Shown here one piece after another: positions 63,296 through 64,000 of a stretch of 64,000 nucleotides of DNA; the first letter of the stretch is position 1, and the number at the start of each line of letters is the position of its first letter. Under the pieces are notes generated by a model. It saw only the letters and a program-made list of their open reading frames with translations, did no database searches and had not been told where the DNA came from. Source of the DNA: an uncultured Acetatifactor sp. (GTDB lineage Bacteria; Bacillota; Clostridia; Lachnospirales; Lachnospiraceae); assembly GCA_934402315.1 (NCBI GenBank), contig CAKRTS010000002.1, forward strand, positions 62,001 to 126,000, read 5' to 3'. The position numbers were made by a program, and so were the translations under genes.

Positions 63296-64000
63296 TTATT
63301 CAACATCCTGCAGTGCTGCAAAGTCCTCCTCACCGGTACGAACCTTTACAACCTTATCTACATTATATACAAAGATCTTGCCGTCTCCGATATGTCCTGT
63401 GTAAAGCGCCTTCTTTGCGGCCTCTATCACATTTCCGACAGGAATCTTGCTCACAACAACCTCAACCTTGACCTTCGGCAGCAGCGTCGCATCCATCTCG
63501 ACACCACGATATTTCTCACCGGCACCCTTCTGGATACCGCAGCCCATAACGTTCGTGACCGTCATACCGGTTACACCGAGGTCATTCATCGCCTTCTTCA
63601 ACGCATCATATCTTGTCATCTTCGCAATGATAACTACCTTATGCATACCCGTATCTACCGCGGAGGGAACCTCCACAACAGGGACGGAAGCTTTCTTCTT
63701 CGTCTCGGATGCCGCATCGTACTCGCTCTCGCCGAGATCTGTATTTTCATTTACATCCATCAGACCACCGGATACATCCATGATAGAGAAGCCTGCATAT
63801 GCCGATGCGAGACCGTGCTCCTTCGCATCCAGACCTACAATTTCCTCTTCCTCCGAGACGCGGAGTCCGACAGTTGCCTTGATTACAAGGAAGGTAATGG
63901 TAATGGTGACAGCTGTCCATGCTGCAACAGATGCAAAGCCCAAAAGCTGGAGTCCGAGCAGCTTAAAGCCGCCACCGTAGAACAGACCCGTCAGCTCTAC
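63296..64000 (-). CDS. Ammonium transporter Amt fused to a PII (GlnK) domain, N-terminus outside window
   Basis: The frame is open from 63296 to the window edge; 234 aa seen. The first part is the end of an Amt channel (FYGGGFKLLGLQLLGFASVAAWTAV, GLRVSEEEEIVGLDAKEHG) followed by a 40-residue linker and a full PII domain from about residue 115 (HKVVIIAKMTRYDALKKAMNDLGVTGMTV, QKGAGEKYRGVEM, PKVKVEVVVSKI, GKIFVYNVDKVVKVRTGEED). The T-loop has Tyr at the position of Tyr46 but Met where GlnB has Tyr51, so it is not uridylylated there. The fused PII probably gates its own channel in response to nucleotides and 2-oxoglutarate. Confidence 0.93.
   Translation of the reverse strand, partial: VELTGLFYGGGFKLLGLQLLGFASVAAWTAVTITITFLVIKATVGLRVSEEEEIVGLDAKEHGLASAYAGFSIMDVSGGLMDVNENTDLGESEYDAASETKKKASVPVVEVPSAVDTGMHKVVIIAKMTRYDALKKAMNDLGVTGMTVTNVMGCGIQKGAGEKYRGVEMDATLLPKVKVEVVVSKIPVGNVIEAAKKALYTGHIGDGKIFVYNVDKVVKVRTGEEDFAALQDVE

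Overview
The window reads as one contiguous chromosomal segment of an anaerobic, low-to-mid GC Firmicute, most likely of the family Lachnospiraceae (class Clostridia). The evidence is a combination of gene families and order: two type III glutamine synthetases in tandem, an Amt transporter fused to a PII domain, hrcA-grpE-dnaK-dnaJ under a perfect CIRCE, the ireB-ruvX-DUF1292-fur-rnj-ylbF-mltG-trmR-U32 cluster (compare yrzL-yrrK-yrzB-yrrL-yrrM-yrrN/O of Bacillus subtilis), ftsE-ftsX-M23-S41, and a Lys/Ala-rich DUF6465-type protein. No rRNA, CRISPR array, prophage or complete insertion sequence is visible, and no gene-free stretch exceeds about 300 bases. Nearly all genes are on the minus strand. 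The exceptions are an HPr-like gene (28.2 kb), a polysaccharide deacetylase (51.1 kb) and hflK-hflC (61.3-63.2 kb). Many long plus-strand open frames are only shadows of minus-strand genes.

Layout. 0-4.3 kb: uvrB then uvrA (cut by the window edge). 4.4-9.7 kb: a PucR/CdaR-type regulator, ftsE, ftsX, an M23 coiled-coil hydrolase and an S41 protease. 9.9-12.9 kb: a YjfB-like protein, then CPBP protease, acyl-ACP thioesterase and CvfB. 13.0-14.6 kb: tRNA-Gln(CTG) and a DUF4143 ATPase with an unusual repeat-containing promoter. 14.8-19.3 kb: tandem GSIII genes, the first-listed one behind an attenuator-like leader. 19.3-28.1 kb: a membrane protein, then U32 protease-like, TrmR, short MltG-like, YlbF, RNase J, Fur, DUF1292, RuvX, IreB and MtaB, with two large intergenic palindromic elements. 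28.5-34.3 kb: O-antigen-ligase-like protein, PrmA, RsmE, cysteine desulfurase and ThiI. 34.4-39.4 kb: heat-shock operon. 39.4-46.1 kb: a GT-C-like membrane protein with PseF, FkbH-like, ACP, GNAT and PseI. 46.2-50.9 kb: DUF6465 and a four-gene membrane/zinc-ribbon operon. 51-55.6 kb: deacetylase, UppP, aminotransferase and a TPR-GGDEF protein. 55.6-61.1 kb: glpK, DUF1667, two FAD oxidoreductases and a deacetylase. 61.3-64 kb: hflKC and the 3' part of amt-glnK.

How the genes work together. Several themes recur: RNA modification and decay (MtaB, ThiI with its sulfur donor, TrmR with U32, RsmE, RNase J, YlbF), nitrogen assimilation (two GSIII, Amt-PII), envelope growth and division (FtsEX with an M23 hydrolase, UppP, deacetylases, ligase-like proteins), and glycerol catabolism. 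The most distinctive locus is the pseudaminic-acid operon, which carries an FkbH-like HAD protein and a free acyl carrier protein between the CMP-transferase and the synthase. This suggests a nonulosonic acid carrying an unusual acyl (possibly glyceryl) group. Functions are inferred from recognisable motifs and family knowledge. No database search was run, and composition statements are by eye.
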